DNA of 64,000 nt from an uncultured Verrucomicrobia subdivision 3 bacterium (GTDB lineage Bacteria > Verrucomicrobiota > Verrucomicrobiia > Limisphaerales > UBA11358), in assembly GCA_903895255.1 (NCBI GenBank), contig CAITTG010000122.1:49786-113785 (forward strand), written 5' to 3'. Under the pieces are notes generated by a model. It did no database searches. It was not told where the DNA came from and worked only from the letters and a program-made list of their open reading frames with translations. The stretch's first letter is position 1; every line of letters begins with the position of its first letter. Made by a program: the position numbers and the translations under genes. Of this stretch, positions 15,683-24,783 are shown piece after piece.

Positions 15683-17266
15683 TCACGCCAGCAACTTCAA
15701 ATGATGAATCCGAAAGATCGCGCCTTTGGGCTCGTTCGGCAGGCAGGTGATTTCCCAGCCATGGGCCAGGACAATTTGCTGCACCACGGCCAGCCCGAGG
15801 CCGGTGCCTTTTTGGTTGGTCGTGAAATAGGGCTTGAAAATTTCCTGCCGGTTTTCCAGCGGCACCCCCGTGCCATCGTCCCGCACCTCCAGCGCGGCCT
15901 CGGACGAACCCGACTTGCGGCTGGCAATTTGAATGTGCCCGCCCGGCCCCGCCGCCTGAATCGCATTAATAATCAGATTGAACAGCACCTGCCGCAGTAA
16001 CTGCTCGTCCGCCTCGATAAACAGCGGGTCACCCGTGATCTCCACCGTCAATTTCTTCTCCTCAATGTCGAAACCCAGGGTGCGCACCACTTCATTGACC
16101 GCCGAGGCCAGCGCCAGGCGGGTGCGCCGGACTTCGCGCGGCCGGGAATAGTTGATGAATTCATTCAATTGCGCCGTGACCTTGTCGGTTTGATGGACGA
16201 TGGCCAGGGATTTTTCCTGGATTTCCGGGGTGACGCTGGGTTGCTTGGAGAGCATCTGCGCCATGCCGCGAATGATGTTGAGCGGATTCCGCGTTTCGTG
16301 CGCCAGCCCGGCGGCGGCGAGGTTCATTTCCTTGAGATGGGAGTTCAGTTCACTGGCCCGAATCAACCGGATTTGCAATTCCGAGGACTTGGAAATGCTG
16401 CGCCAGGCCAGGCCCGCGCCGATGGCGGACACGCCGGCAAAAAAGGCAATGACCAGGCGCAACCACAAATCGTCATCACTCGTCGCCCGGTATTTCTCGG
16501 TGGACATCGCCAGCACCAGCCCGTGCAGTTCGCGCTTTTGAATCAGCGCCTTGTAATCATCCTCATTCATCCAGCGCAGCCAGGGCGGACGGCGGTTGCT
16601 GTCGCGATTACCCCGGAGCCGGCTCCCACCCTCCGGCGGCGGTGGTTCGGTTCCCGTTTGCAGGGCCCCATTGGTGCCATGATCGGGCGGCGGTCCCGGC
16701 GGCGTGAAATCCGGCGGCGGGGAACGATCATCGCCCGGCGGGCGGTCCCGGCGGGGAAAATCCGGCCCGGTCCCGGGCGGGCCGTTGGTGAAATCCCGCC
16801 GGGAAATCACGACGGTGGCGGAAGTGTTCGTGGCCCCCTCCGGCGAGACATTGGCCCCCTCGATGGGATTGACAAAAATCACCGTGCCCGCCGCCCAATG
16901 CTCGCCCGCCTGCAAGATTTCCGAGTTGGAGAAATCAATGGGCGCGCCCACGCTGACCAATGGTTCACTGGCGGTATTCAGCAGCACCACCGAGAGCAGT
17001 TCGCTGGACGTGACCAGTTGATTGGTCCGGCCATTGATCAGTTCATTGAGCACCGGTTCCAGCCGTTCCTGCAGGAGACTCCCATGAAAGCGCAACGCCC
17101 GCAGGACCGCGCTGAGGGTGTTGGCAATTTCCTTCGAGCGGTTGCGCAGGTCGGTTTTGGCCGCCTCCTGCACCCGGTAATGCTCCTCCACCTGCCACCC
17201 CACCACCAGCACCCAGATCAGGACCAGAACCCCGTAAACGAGGGTGCTGCGGCGGTTGGGTTTCAT
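15683..17266 (-). CDS. Membrane sensor histidine kinase with Pro-rich periplasmic domain
   Basis: 527 aa. TM1 at about 9-26, periplasmic region 27-267 with a strongly Pro/Asp/Arg-rich stretch at 163-215, TM2 268-288, then HisKA with H323 in GLAHETRNPLNIIRG, N box NLIINAIQA, G1 DDGTGV and G2 GTGLGLAVV. No clear HAMP domain. It follows the secretin genes on the same strand with a 46-bp gap and may be cotranscribed with the type II secretion operon. No response regulator is adjacent; the NtrC-type regulator at 7822-9189 is the nearest candidate but already has a divergent kinase. Confidence 0.9.
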   Translation of the reverse strand: MKPNRRSTLVYGVLVLIWVLVVGWQVEEHYRVQEAAKTDLRNRSKEIANTLSAVLRALRFHGSLLQERLEPVLNELINGRTNQLVTSSELLSVVLLNTASEPLVSVGAPIDFSNSEILQAGEHWAAGTVIFVNPIEGANVSPEGATNTSATVVISRRDFTNGPPGTGPDFPRRDRPPGDDRSPPPDFTPPGPPPDHGTNGALQTGTEPPPPEGGSRLRGNRDSNRRPPWLRWMNEDDYKALIQKRELHGLVLAMSTEKYRATSDDDLWLRLVIAFFAGVSAIGAGLAWRSISKSSELQIRLIRASELNSHLKEMNLAAAGLAHETRNPLNIIRGMAQMLSKQPSVTPEIQEKSLAIVHQTDKVTAQLNEFINYSRPREVRRTRLALASAVNEVVRTLGFDIEEKKLTVEITGDPLFIEADEQLLRQVLFNLIINAIQAAGPGGHIQIASRKSGSSEAALEVRDDGTGVPLENRQEIFKPYFTTNQKGTGLGLAVVQQIVLAHGWEITCLPNEPKGAIFRIHHLKLLA

Positions 17267-17312
17267 GAGTTAAGGTTAGATAAGCTGGTCTGGCGAAAAT
17301 GACAACCAAAAC

Positions 17313-18569
17313 TTACGGTCCCTTTTTGGTCGGCACCTTTTGGAGGAACTGGTCCAGTTCCTTCTCGGTGAAGGAATTGGTCACAAACGCGCTGGAAGCA
17401 GCCCGTTCGGAACCATACAAACCGGACAGTTGCTCGGGCGCGGCAATGATGTGCGGCGTGATGAAGATCACCAGTTCCTGCTTCTCGCGACTGCTTTGCT
17501 GGTGTTTGAAGAGGTTGCCCAGCAGGGGGATGTCCCCCAAAATCGGCACGGAGGCCGTGTTCGCCGCCTTGCTGTTGGAGATCATGCCGCCGATCACCAC
17601 GGTCTGCGCATCCGGCGTCACCACGACGGTATTCGCGGAGCTCTTGTTGATGTTGGGGGCGTAAACGGGCGAGGTCAAAATGCCGCCGCTGGAAATCACC
17701 TGACCGGGGGTGGAGGTGTCAATCGCCGTGTCCTGCGGCACCAGGATCATTTCCACCATGTTATTCGCGCCAATGAAGGGGGTGACATCCAGTTGGATGC
17801 CCACGTTTTGATACGAGCCATTGATCGTGGTCAGGTCGGAGGCGGCCGTGGCCCCGGACGTGGCCGTGGTCACGCCACTCGGCAGGTAGATACTCTGGCC
17901 CGAGACAATTTCCGCGAGCTGGCCGTCGCGCGCCATGATCGAGGGCCGCGAGAGCACCTCGGATTTGCCCGCCTGGGCGATGGCCTGCAAGGTCACTTGG
18001 AAATCCTTGCCGATGATCTGCGCAAACCCGCCGCCAATCGAGCTGGACGTTGTGGGGGATTGCACGGTGTTTTGCACGCCCTGGGCGTTATACGTGGGGG
18101 TCGCCCCATTCAGGGTGTTCAACGGAAAGGCCGTGGCCGCGCTGACCTGGTTGTTTCCCACGGGGCCGGTCCAGCCGCCGTCGATACCGAGATCCAGCGA
18201 GTTGTTGTGCTCCACTTCCAGGAACACCACCTTGATCAGCACCTGCCGCTTGGGCTGGTCCAGGCTGTTGATCACCTGCGCGATTTGCTGGGCGGTGTCC
18301 TCATCGGCCACCACGGTGATGGTATGCGTGTCCGGGTCCACCGCGAAGGTGGCCGACCCGACCTGGCCATTGCCATTATATTGTCCGGTGCTGGAACTGC
18401 TCCCACTGCGGCTGCCACCGCCGCCGCCGAAACCACCAAAGCCACCAAAGCCACCAAAACCGCCGCCACCAAAACCGCCCGGCCGTTGCTGGGCGTGCAC
18501 CGCCAGGAGGGTGCTAAACAAACCTATGGCAATGCCGCCAACCGTTTTTTTGCAAAATGATTTTTTCAT
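17313..18569 (-). CDS. gspD: Secretin, C-terminal part (second half of N3 plus secretin pore domain)
   Basis: 418 aa with its own signal peptide (cut near AVHA-QQ), then a Gly/Phe-rich segment (27-65), then SATFAVDPDTHTITVVAD through QVINSLD (about 72-105), which matches only the second half of a secretin N-domain, and then the pore-forming secretin domain (QVLIKVVFLEVE, KSEVLSRPSIMARDG, TTINGSYQNVGIQLDVTP, VVIGGMISN, VPILGDIPLLGNLFKH, ELVIFITPHII). It is missing N0, N1 and N2, which are in the preceding gene. It is in a different frame with a 29-bp gap and its own signal, so this is a true gene split. Forms the outer-membrane channel of type II secretion. Confidence 0.9.
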   Translation of the reverse strand: MKKSFCKKTVGGIAIGLFSTLLAVHAQQRPGGFGGGGFGGFGGFGGFGGGGGSRSGSSSSTGQYNGNGQVGSATFAVDPDTHTITVVADEDTAQQIAQVINSLDQPKRQVLIKVVFLEVEHNNSLDLGIDGGWTGPVGNNQVSAATAFPLNTLNGATPTYNAQGVQNTVQSPTTSSSIGGGFAQIIGKDFQVTLQAIAQAGKSEVLSRPSIMARDGQLAEIVSGQSIYLPSGVTTATSGATAASDLTTINGSYQNVGIQLDVTPFIGANNMVEMILVPQDTAIDTSTPGQVISSGGILTSPVYAPNINKSSANTVVVTPDAQTVVIGGMISNSKAANTASVPILGDIPLLGNLFKHQQSSREKQELVIFITPHIIAAPEQLSGLYGSERAASSAFVTNSFTEKELDQFLQKVPTKKGP

Positions 18570-18598
18570 AATCTAGATCGATTTAAATGGATTCCTGA

Positions 18599-20143
18599 TT
18601 AAAAGCCGCCCCGGCCAGCGCCACCGCCGCCAATCCCCGTGCTGCCGCCAATTCCGGAGCTGGTGCCCGAAGTCCCGGTGGAGCTGTTGTTTTGGGTTTC
18701 CCGGCTTTGCAGGGCGCTGGTTGAAGAGGAGGAGGAACCCGTGCCCCCGCGCGAACCGGTGCTGCCGCTGGTGCCGCCGCCAAACATGCTTTGCAACACC
18801 TGGACCGCCTGCTCCGGATCGCCATGGTCCAGATGATAGACATACACCTTCTGGTCGCGCGTCGAGGACACATCCAATTGCTCCATCATGCCGGCGATTT
18901 CGCTCATCAAATCCGAAGAGGCTGTGACAATCACCGAGGAGGTGCGCAGGTCCGCCACGGCCAGCACTTGGGTTTGCTTTTGCATGCGGGCATTGCTGCC
19001 ACTGCCACTTGCGCCACCACCACCACCGCCACCGCCGCCGCCAAAGCCACCACCACCCATCATCCGGGCGAAAAACCCGCCGGGACCGCCCCCCGCGCCA
19101 CCGCCGCCAAAGCGGATCGGCGAGGTGCTGGTCCCGGAGGAACCGCTGTTCGACGGGAAAATTTGCCCGAGTTCATTGGCCACGTCCGTGGGATTGGCGT
19201 GCCGCAGATGAAACACCCGGATTTGCGTTTCGCCCTCGGCGCTGCTGTCCACCGCCTTGATGATTTCCACCAGGTGCTTGATGTTCGACTGCGTGTCCGT
19301 GATGACAATCGAGTTGCCCGCCTCATTGGCCACAATCGTGGCCTGCGGTGACACAAACAGGGACAAGTCTTTCGCCAGTTGCTCCGCCTCCACGAACCGG
19401 ATGGGAATGATCTGGGTCACAATCTCCGCGTTATTGGGAATCTTGTCCGGATCATTGCTAACCTTCACCGGAATATTCCGGGTCTTGGCGTCGTCCTTGC
19501 TGACAATCGTCAGCGTCCGTCCGTCCCGGATGGCGGCGTAGCCGTTTTTGTTCAGCACGGCATTCAGCAAGTCCACGGCCTCGTCGCGGGTCATGGGATG
19601 ACTGCTGATCACACTCACGTTGCCGTGCACCTGGGTGTCCAGCACGATAATGAACCCGGCGGCGTCGCTCAAATAATTGAGGACCATCTCCAGCGGGGCG
19701 TTGCGAAAGTTCAGCCGCAGCGTATCCGCGTTGGTCCCCGCGTCACTCGGCGGCATGAAAGCCTCCGGCGAGGTGTTGGTCAGCGGGGCGGACATCGCCG
19801 CCGCCTGGTCTTCCGGCACGGCGGGTGGGGCCGGAACCGGGGTGGCGGCATTCGTGCTGCTGTTATCCGCGGTCGCCGGGGCACTGTTGTCCGGCGACGG
19901 CATGGGGTTCTCCGGTGCTTGCCCCGGCATAACCGGAGGCCCGCCGGGAGCATCGGATGGCGGCCCCTGATTGTCCGGCATCGGCGGCGGCATTTCCCCC
20001 GGTCCCGGCTGGGTCGGTGCTTCCGGGGTGGCCGGGTTGAGATTATTTCCACCGTTCCCCGGCGGATTGTCCTGGGCGCGCACCGAAATCAATAGTCCCG
20101 CCACGCACAAGGCCGGGAGGGTTTGCCACATCAGTTTCTTCAT
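18599..20143 (-). CDS. Secretin N-terminal part (N0-N1-N2 and first half of N3)
   Basis: 514 aa: signal peptide (cut near VRA-QD), a long Pro/Asn-rich linker (25-140), N0-like domain (LRLNFRNAPLEMVLNYLS to TLTIVS), N1 (IPIRFVEAEQLAKDLS to IIKAVD), N2 (VFHLRHANPTDVANELGQIF, a Gly-rich loop, then VIVTASSDLMSEIAGMMEQLD), and YVYHLDHGDPEQAVQVLQSMF, the first half of N3, ending in a Gly/Ser-rich tail. No pore domain. The ATG overlaps the stop of the upstream gene (ATGA). Presumably docks with the product of 17313-18569 in the periplasm to complete one secretin. Confidence 0.88.
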   Translation of the reverse strand: MKKLMWQTLPALCVAGLLISVRAQDNPPGNGGNNLNPATPEAPTQPGPGEMPPPMPDNQGPPSDAPGGPPVMPGQAPENPMPSPDNSAPATADNSSTNAATPVPAPPAVPEDQAAAMSAPLTNTSPEAFMPPSDAGTNADTLRLNFRNAPLEMVLNYLSDAAGFIIVLDTQVHGNVSVISSHPMTRDEAVDLLNAVLNKNGYAAIRDGRTLTIVSKDDAKTRNIPVKVSNDPDKIPNNAEIVTQIIPIRFVEAEQLAKDLSLFVSPQATIVANEAGNSIVITDTQSNIKHLVEIIKAVDSSAEGETQIRVFHLRHANPTDVANELGQIFPSNSGSSGTSTSPIRFGGGGAGGGPGGFFARMMGGGGFGGGGGGGGGGASGSGSNARMQKQTQVLAVADLRTSSVIVTASSDLMSEIAGMMEQLDVSSTRDQKVYVYHLDHGDPEQAVQVLQSMFGGGTSGSTGSRGGTGSSSSSTSALQSRETQNNSSTGTSGTSSGIGGSTGIGGGGAGRGGF

Positions 20144-20742
20144 TTGTTCTCCTGTTCTCTAAGCTTCATTAATCGTTTAAGGACATCACTCACGTCACCG
20201 CTGGACGCCGCCGGCGCCGCCGCGCCACCACTGGAATCCGAAACCCCGGCCGGGGCGGAACTGTCTGCCGGGCCCGACAAATCCTGCGGCTCATCCGAAA
20301 TCTCCCACGTGCCGTCCGTGGACTGGCGCATCTGCGCCCCGACCGCCAGGAAGACCGTGTTGCTCCCGGTGCTCAGACTCACCCCGCCCAGGGTAATGCG
20401 CTGAACCGTATAGCCGGCGATTTTACCATTGAGCTGCAGCGATTTGCGGTAGTCATCATTGTTCCCGTCAAAAAATGCAAACGTACCCTTCGCGTATTCC
20501 ATCGCGCCCACAAAGGCAAAGGCGGGGGCATCCCGGTGCTGCGGCGGGCGCACCACATGATGCCGGGAACTGCTCGAGGTGTGCGGATAGCGGTCGGGAT
20601 TGAAAATGTTCCGCTCCGCGACAAACCGGGTGAAGCGGCCATAATCCGTTGGGCCGGGGGGCGTGTTCTGCCCTGGCGCCAGGCCGCCGCCGGCCAGGAC
20701 CATGGTCAGCACCGCGCTGTAGGCAATAGGTTTTAAGTTCAT
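20140..20742 (-). CDS. Exported protein in GspC/PilP position of the secretion operon
   Basis: 200 aa with a signal peptide (LAPG-QN region). The FVAERNIFNPDRY motif near residue 41 is typical of GspC/PilP-like linker proteins (xRNIFxP); a small beta-rich domain (GKIAGYTVQRITLGGVSLSTGSNTVFLAVG) resembles the homology region that contacts the secretin; the C-terminus is Ala/Ser/Gly-rich and ends in a short charged helix. Both ends overlap neighbours by ATGA. Likely links the inner-membrane platform with the secretin. Assignment rests on position and the short motif. Confidence 0.6.
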   Translation of the reverse strand: MNLKPIAYSAVLTMVLAGGGLAPGQNTPPGPTDYGRFTRFVAERNIFNPDRYPHTSSSSRHHVVRPPQHRDAPAFAFVGAMEYAKGTFAFFDGNNDDYRKSLQLNGKIAGYTVQRITLGGVSLSTGSNTVFLAVGAQMRQSTDGTWEISDEPQDLSGPADSSAPAGVSDSSGGAAAPAASSGDVSDVLKRLMKLREQENK

Positions 20743-21275
20743 GGCTGGGAGGGGTTGACCAGGGAAAGCCCGCTGACTTGCAGGCCCAGATTGAGCAATT
20801 GACCGCCGCTGTCCTTGGCGCTGATTTCCATGGAATCAAGCTTGATCGCCAGCGGACCTTTTTCCACGTCATACAAAAACTGGCTCAGCGCGGCCAGCGA
20901 GCCGGACGCCTCGACGCGGCAGTTCAGGGTTTGGTAATCATCCGAGTCGTTTTTCCATTGGGGCATAATATCCGTGATTTCCACGCCGCTTTCGCGGGAC
21001 CACCGGTCAAACGCGCTGATCACCTGCTGGTCCGCCACGGAGGATTTGTTCGGCAGCGTGTTGGCGCGCATGTCCGCCCAATGCCCGCGAATGCCCGCCT
21101 CGCGCACGATCAGCGACTTTCCATTCTTTACCTGCGCGCGCAGCTCCGCGATTTGCTTGGCCCGCGCCGCGTACCACCCGGCCAGCGGCTCAAACACCAG
21201 GCTGTCGCAGATTAACAGGCCCACCACCGCCAGGGTGATCACCACCAACAACTGCTGACGATTTTCAATTTTCAT
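20739..21275 (-). CDS. PilO/GspM-like inner-membrane platform protein
   Basis: 178 aa from the chosen ATG at 21275, which has a strong GGAGGT 5 bases upstream; a longer start at 21305 would overlap the previous gene by 41 bases. One N-terminal TM (LLVVITLAVVGLLICDSLVF), a coiled-coil stretch (AKQIAELRAQVKNG), then a ferredoxin-like domain with LYDVEKGPLAIKLDSMEISA, which is the pattern of PilO/GspM proteins. Partner of the PilM/PilN-like protein just upstream. Confidence 0.75.
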   Translation of the reverse strand: MKIENRQQLLVVITLAVVGLLICDSLVFEPLAGWYAARAKQIAELRAQVKNGKSLIVREAGIRGHWADMRANTLPNKSSVADQQVISAFDRWSRESGVEITDIMPQWKNDSDDYQTLNCRVEASGSLAALSQFLYDVEKGPLAIKLDSMEISAKDSGGQLLNLGLQVSGLSLVNPSQP

Positions 21276-22722
21276 TGCCACCTCCATTACCCCAGTGAAA
21301 TTCAAACGTGAACTGCATCGGCGATTTGCCGCGAATCTGCTCCACTTTCAAATCCGAAATCGCATCCGAGTCGCGCAACTGCCCCAGCGTCCGCAGCAGC
21401 GCCGTGTTGTCCCGGGCCGTGCCGGTGCAACTCACCACATTGCCATCGCGGACTTCAATCGTTTTGGCCGTCACCGAGCCGTCCTCCGGAAAGGTGAGCG
21501 ATAGTTCGCGTAAAATACTCAGGCCCGTGTACGTGTCATCAAACCAGGGCCGGTACTGGCGGATCAACCCCTGCACGCTGTTCAAATCATCCACCTTGGC
21601 CTTCATCCCGTTCCATTGGGTGCGCAAACTCACCAGTTGGGATTCCTGGTAGGCAAACAACCCCACCACCACCAGCAGGATGATTGCCGCGGCCGCACCA
21701 ATGGTTTGCAACCGCCCCGAGGAATACTTGGCCGACAACTGCTGGAGGAGCGTCGGTTTCGGCGGCAGGAATTCAAAGGCGGGCGGCTGGCCCGCCAGGG
21801 GCCACGCCGCCAGGCTGAAGGCTGCGGAGAGGCTCACCGCCGGCGGCAGTTCCAGGCCAAATTCATTCGGGGCATAGGCAGTGACCACTTCCACCGTCAT
21901 CCCCATGGGCTCAAATCGCAACTCCATTTCATCGGCCAGTTGGCGCGCCAGCTCGCGCGGACCAAACACCCGGATGCGTTTCACACTCTGGCGCACTTCC
22001 GCCGGCAATTGTCCCAGGGTGATCCGCGCTTCCCGCGACACCAGCCCGGCATGCAGCACCGGCTGGCCGGCCTCCATTTCAATCGCCCCTTCCAGCCCCC
22101 GCAAGGCCGCCACCCCGCCCCGACTGCTCACTTGCAAGGCCACCTGGGTTTCGCCCACGACCAGGGCCAGCACGCCCTCGGAGGCCGCCGCTGCCGGCGG
22201 TTGCAAGGCCTGCAAGGCCAGCGCAAAACTCACCGGACGTAATTTCGCCGCCACCAGCACCGTTTCCAGCCGCGCGAGCTGGCTGCTCGGAATCGCCGCC
22301 ATCGTCACCAATTGCCGGCCCTCGGCCAGTTGGCAGGCGGATTGCGCCAGTTGCAGGGTCGCCACATCACAGGGAAAGCCACGCTCCGTCTCCATCTGCA
22401 GGAGGCTCGCTGCGTCCGCCGCCGGCAGGTCGGGCAGCTCAGTTTGCGCCATCAACACCCATTTCAAAGGCACGCCCACCACGCAGTCCCGCTCACGGAC
22501 GCCGGCACCATCCAGCAGATTGCGGATCTCCCGTCCCACCAACTCCGGGGCCGCCGTGAGCGGGTCCAGGGTCAGCGTCACCGCAAAGGTCTGCTGCACT
22601 TGCAGCGCGTCATTCTGGCGGCGCAGCACGGTCCCGGCCAGCCGGCTGCCGTCCAGCGTCAGCCCCAGCAGACTCGTCAGCTTTTTGCGTCGCGCCGGTT
22701 TTATGGTCACAATAGAGTTCAT
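21265..22722 (-). CDS. PilM-PilN-like / GspL-like platform protein
   Basis: 485 aa. Residues 1-330 resemble an actin-like PilM/GspL cytoplasmic domain (LLGLTLDGSRLAGTVLRR at the start, VVGVPLKWVLMAQTELPDLP); one TM near 340-362 (IGAAAAIILLVVVGLFAYQ); a short coiled coil and periplasmic ferredoxin-like PilN-type domain (LSILRELSLTFPEDGSVTAKTIEV) follow. It therefore combines the roles that PilM and PilN have in type IV pili, as GspL does in T2SS. ATG overlaps the gspK stop. Confidence 0.75.
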   Translation of the reverse strand: MNSIVTIKPARRKKLTSLLGLTLDGSRLAGTVLRRQNDALQVQQTFAVTLTLDPLTAAPELVGREIRNLLDGAGVRERDCVVGVPLKWVLMAQTELPDLPAADAASLLQMETERGFPCDVATLQLAQSACQLAEGRQLVTMAAIPSSQLARLETVLVAAKLRPVSFALALQALQPPAAAASEGVLALVVGETQVALQVSSRGGVAALRGLEGAIEMEAGQPVLHAGLVSREARITLGQLPAEVRQSVKRIRVFGPRELARQLADEMELRFEPMGMTVEVVTAYAPNEFGLELPPAVSLSAAFSLAAWPLAGQPPAFEFLPPKPTLLQQLSAKYSSGRLQTIGAAAAIILLVVVGLFAYQESQLVSLRTQWNGMKAKVDDLNSVQGLIRQYRPWFDDTYTGLSILRELSLTFPEDGSVTAKTIEVRDGNVVSCTGTARDNTALLRTLGQLRDSDAISDLKVEQIRGKSPMQFTFEFHWGNGGGNEN

Positions 22723-24092
22723 TTCGTTGCCTTCGCCACCAAGTTTTCCCGGGCTTTCGCGCCCAGCGCCCAGCCCAGCCGGCTCAAATCCTGGCGATAC
22801 AGAATTTTCGGGCTGCCCTCGCTCACATCAAAAATAAATTTCACCCGGCGATACCCGCGCCCATACGGCCCCACGGCCGCGATGTCCGCCGTGAATTGAT
22901 AACTATGCGCCGTGATCTTGTCCGTCGTGAGCAACTTGGTGATCACCTGGTTGTTTGCCCCCAGGGCATCCACCATCCAGGCCACCGAGTCCAGGTAATT
23001 CGGGTTTTGATCGCGGTAGCTCACCAACGATTGCGCCGCGCTCTCCGCCGTCTGCTCGTCAACCCCGCTGCCCATAAACAGCGCCGTCAGCACATCCGCC
23101 CGCGCGGTGTTGATGTTCACCCGTCCTGATATGTAATTGTGCGTGCCGGAGTTGACCGTTATATTGTTGTAAATAGTGGCGAAATGCGCCGAGTCCATGC
23201 CGCTATTCTGACAAAAAATATAAAATGCCAGCAGGTTGGTGAAGGTACGGCCAGTGTTTAAATATTGGGTAATATTTCTCGCCAGGGTTGTATAATTGTT
23301 GATGTTCGCATTTTGCAACATCAAACGCGTGTTCGCTTGGCCAGCCGTTGTCGTGTCATTAACATTCGTCAAAATGGACCCGTCCGAGTGAAAATTCGGT
23401 TCCCGGCTGTAAACCGTCAGGTAATCCGACAAACCAGGGTCGCACAGTCCGTTGCCGTTGACATCTTTCTCCGCGCCGTCCAGCACCCCGTTCCGGTTCA
23501 AATCCTCGCCCTCCAAAATGTCACCCGTCACGCCGTCCACCAGCCGCAGTTCATCCACCGTTTCAAACGGCGCCTCCTTCTCGCTGTAACCGTACTGCGC
23601 ATAGGTCAGGTCCGCCATGGCATTCGTATTCCGCCAGTTGACGATGGCGAGCGCGATGTCGCTGTCCATGTTGGGCAGGTACGACAGGGTGTTGGTCCCC
23701 ACTTTGTTGACGTTCAATTTCGACCCCTCGTCAATCAGGCCGTAATACGGGTCCGTCACCGACGGCGTGGCCGAGGGATCCCGCCCGATGATCCAGAACT
23801 TGGCGTCTCCGATGGCCACCGCCTCGCACGAAAACTGGGTGCTTGTGGGCACCGCGCCGTTGGTGGCGAAATTCGAGAGCGCAAAACTCACATACCGCGC
23901 CGCCCCCTCAATCGCCTGCTCCGCCGTGAGGCCGGTCACCCGGTTGTCCGCCGCCCGCAGCTCGTAGGTCATCGAATTGGCAAAATACAACGTGATGCTC
24001 ACCAGCCCGATGCAAATCCACAGCACAATGATCAGCACCGACGCGCTTTCACGCCGGGCCGTCTGCTGCGGTTGTGTTCGGTTAAGGTTCAT
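22719..24092 (-). CDS. gspK: GspK-like minor pseudopilin
   Basis: 457 aa from the ATG at 24092 (an ATG 30 bases further upstream would overlap gspJ). Short positively charged leader, then ASVLIIVLWICIGLVSITLYFA, the GspK-type hydrophobic helix which lacks the usual Glu5. A large alpha-helical insertion follows with two helix-hairpin-like repeats near LNVNKVGTNTLSYL and VNINTARADVLTALF. Residues around DLNRNGVLDGAEKDVNGNG look like a calcium-binding loop. GspK caps the pseudopilus tip. Confidence 0.85.
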   Translation of the reverse strand: MNLNRTQPQQTARRESASVLIIVLWICIGLVSITLYFANSMTYELRAADNRVTGLTAEQAIEGAARYVSFALSNFATNGAVPTSTQFSCEAVAIGDAKFWIIGRDPSATPSVTDPYYGLIDEGSKLNVNKVGTNTLSYLPNMDSDIALAIVNWRNTNAMADLTYAQYGYSEKEAPFETVDELRLVDGVTGDILEGEDLNRNGVLDGAEKDVNGNGLCDPGLSDYLTVYSREPNFHSDGSILTNVNDTTTAGQANTRLMLQNANINNYTTLARNITQYLNTGRTFTNLLAFYIFCQNSGMDSAHFATIYNNITVNSGTHNYISGRVNINTARADVLTALFMGSGVDEQTAESAAQSLVSYRDQNPNYLDSVAWMVDALGANNQVITKLLTTDKITAHSYQFTADIAAVGPYGRGYRRVKFIFDVSEGSPKILYRQDLSRLGWALGAKARENLVAKATK

Positions 24093-24093
24093 C

Positions 24094-24783
24094 TCACGTG
24101 TTCGTGCGTGACTGCGAGTCAATCGGCACCAGAAACTGGACCGGCGCCGGCTTGCCGTTCCCGTTGTTCGCCCCGGACAACTGGATTTCGATTTTCACCG
24201 CCAGCGGCAGGTTGGTGTTCGCGGTCGTCGGGTCCGTCGTGTCCCAGACTTCCTGCCACTGGTTGCCGTCAAAGCAGGTGATGTGCAGCGTGTCCACGCC
24301 GCCCATGAGCCATTGGTCGTCCACATCCACCGTGGCCGTGGCCAGAATGTTCCGCGTCACGCTCCGGATCAAATCCTTGCCCGGCTGGGTCGGATCCGTC
24401 GGCGTCCGCAGCTCGTAGGTGACCTTTTGCACGTCGCCCCAGGGCTCGTTTTCGCTCAGCGCGCCCGTCGCCGTGTACAGTTCCATCGCCACCGGCTGGC
24501 CGATGCCCGGGCTGGTGATGTTGCCCACCTTAAAGTCGCCGGTGAACACCCCGTTGGTGGTCGGCGACATCATGCACATCAAATCCCGCCGCAACAGGGT
24601 GCCCGTGGTGTCCAGCGGCTGCTCCGCGTCCACCAGCCCCTGAGTGGCGTCGCGCAAATGCAAGGCCGTGAACAGGATCGCCCCCACCGCCAGCAGCACG
24701 ATGGCGGTGATCCCCACCGCCAGGATCATTTCGATCAGCGTGAAGCCCCGCCCGCCGCGCTCCGCATTTAAGTTTAGTTTCAA
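24094..24783 (-). CDS. gspJ: GspJ-like minor pseudopilin
   Basis: 229 aa from a TTG at 24783, which overlaps the gspI stop (TTGA). The in-frame ATG at 24948 would need 165 bases inside gspI, so the TTG is preferred. Prepilin signature RGGRGFTLIEMILAVGITAIVLLAV with Gly at -1 and Glu at +5. The remainder includes RRDLMCMM and a beta-rich domain. Minor pseudopilin of the tip complex with GspI and GspK. Confidence 0.83.
   Translation of the reverse strand: MKLNLNAERGGRGFTLIEMILAVGITAIVLLAVGAILFTALHLRDATQGLVDAEQPLDTTGTLLRRDLMCMMSPTTNGVFTGDFKVGNITSPGIGQPVAMELYTATGALSENEPWGDVQKVTYELRTPTDPTQPGKDLIRSVTRNILATATVDVDDQWLMGGVDTLHITCFDGNQWQEVWDTTDPTTANTNLPLAVKIEIQLSGANNGNGKPAPVQFLVPIDSQSRTNT

Noticed and set aside
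17313..20143. Frameshift or sequencing error as the cause of the split secretin
   Set aside because: The second gene has a complete signal peptide of its own and there is a 29-base gap with an in-frame start, so it is a real two-gene arrangement.
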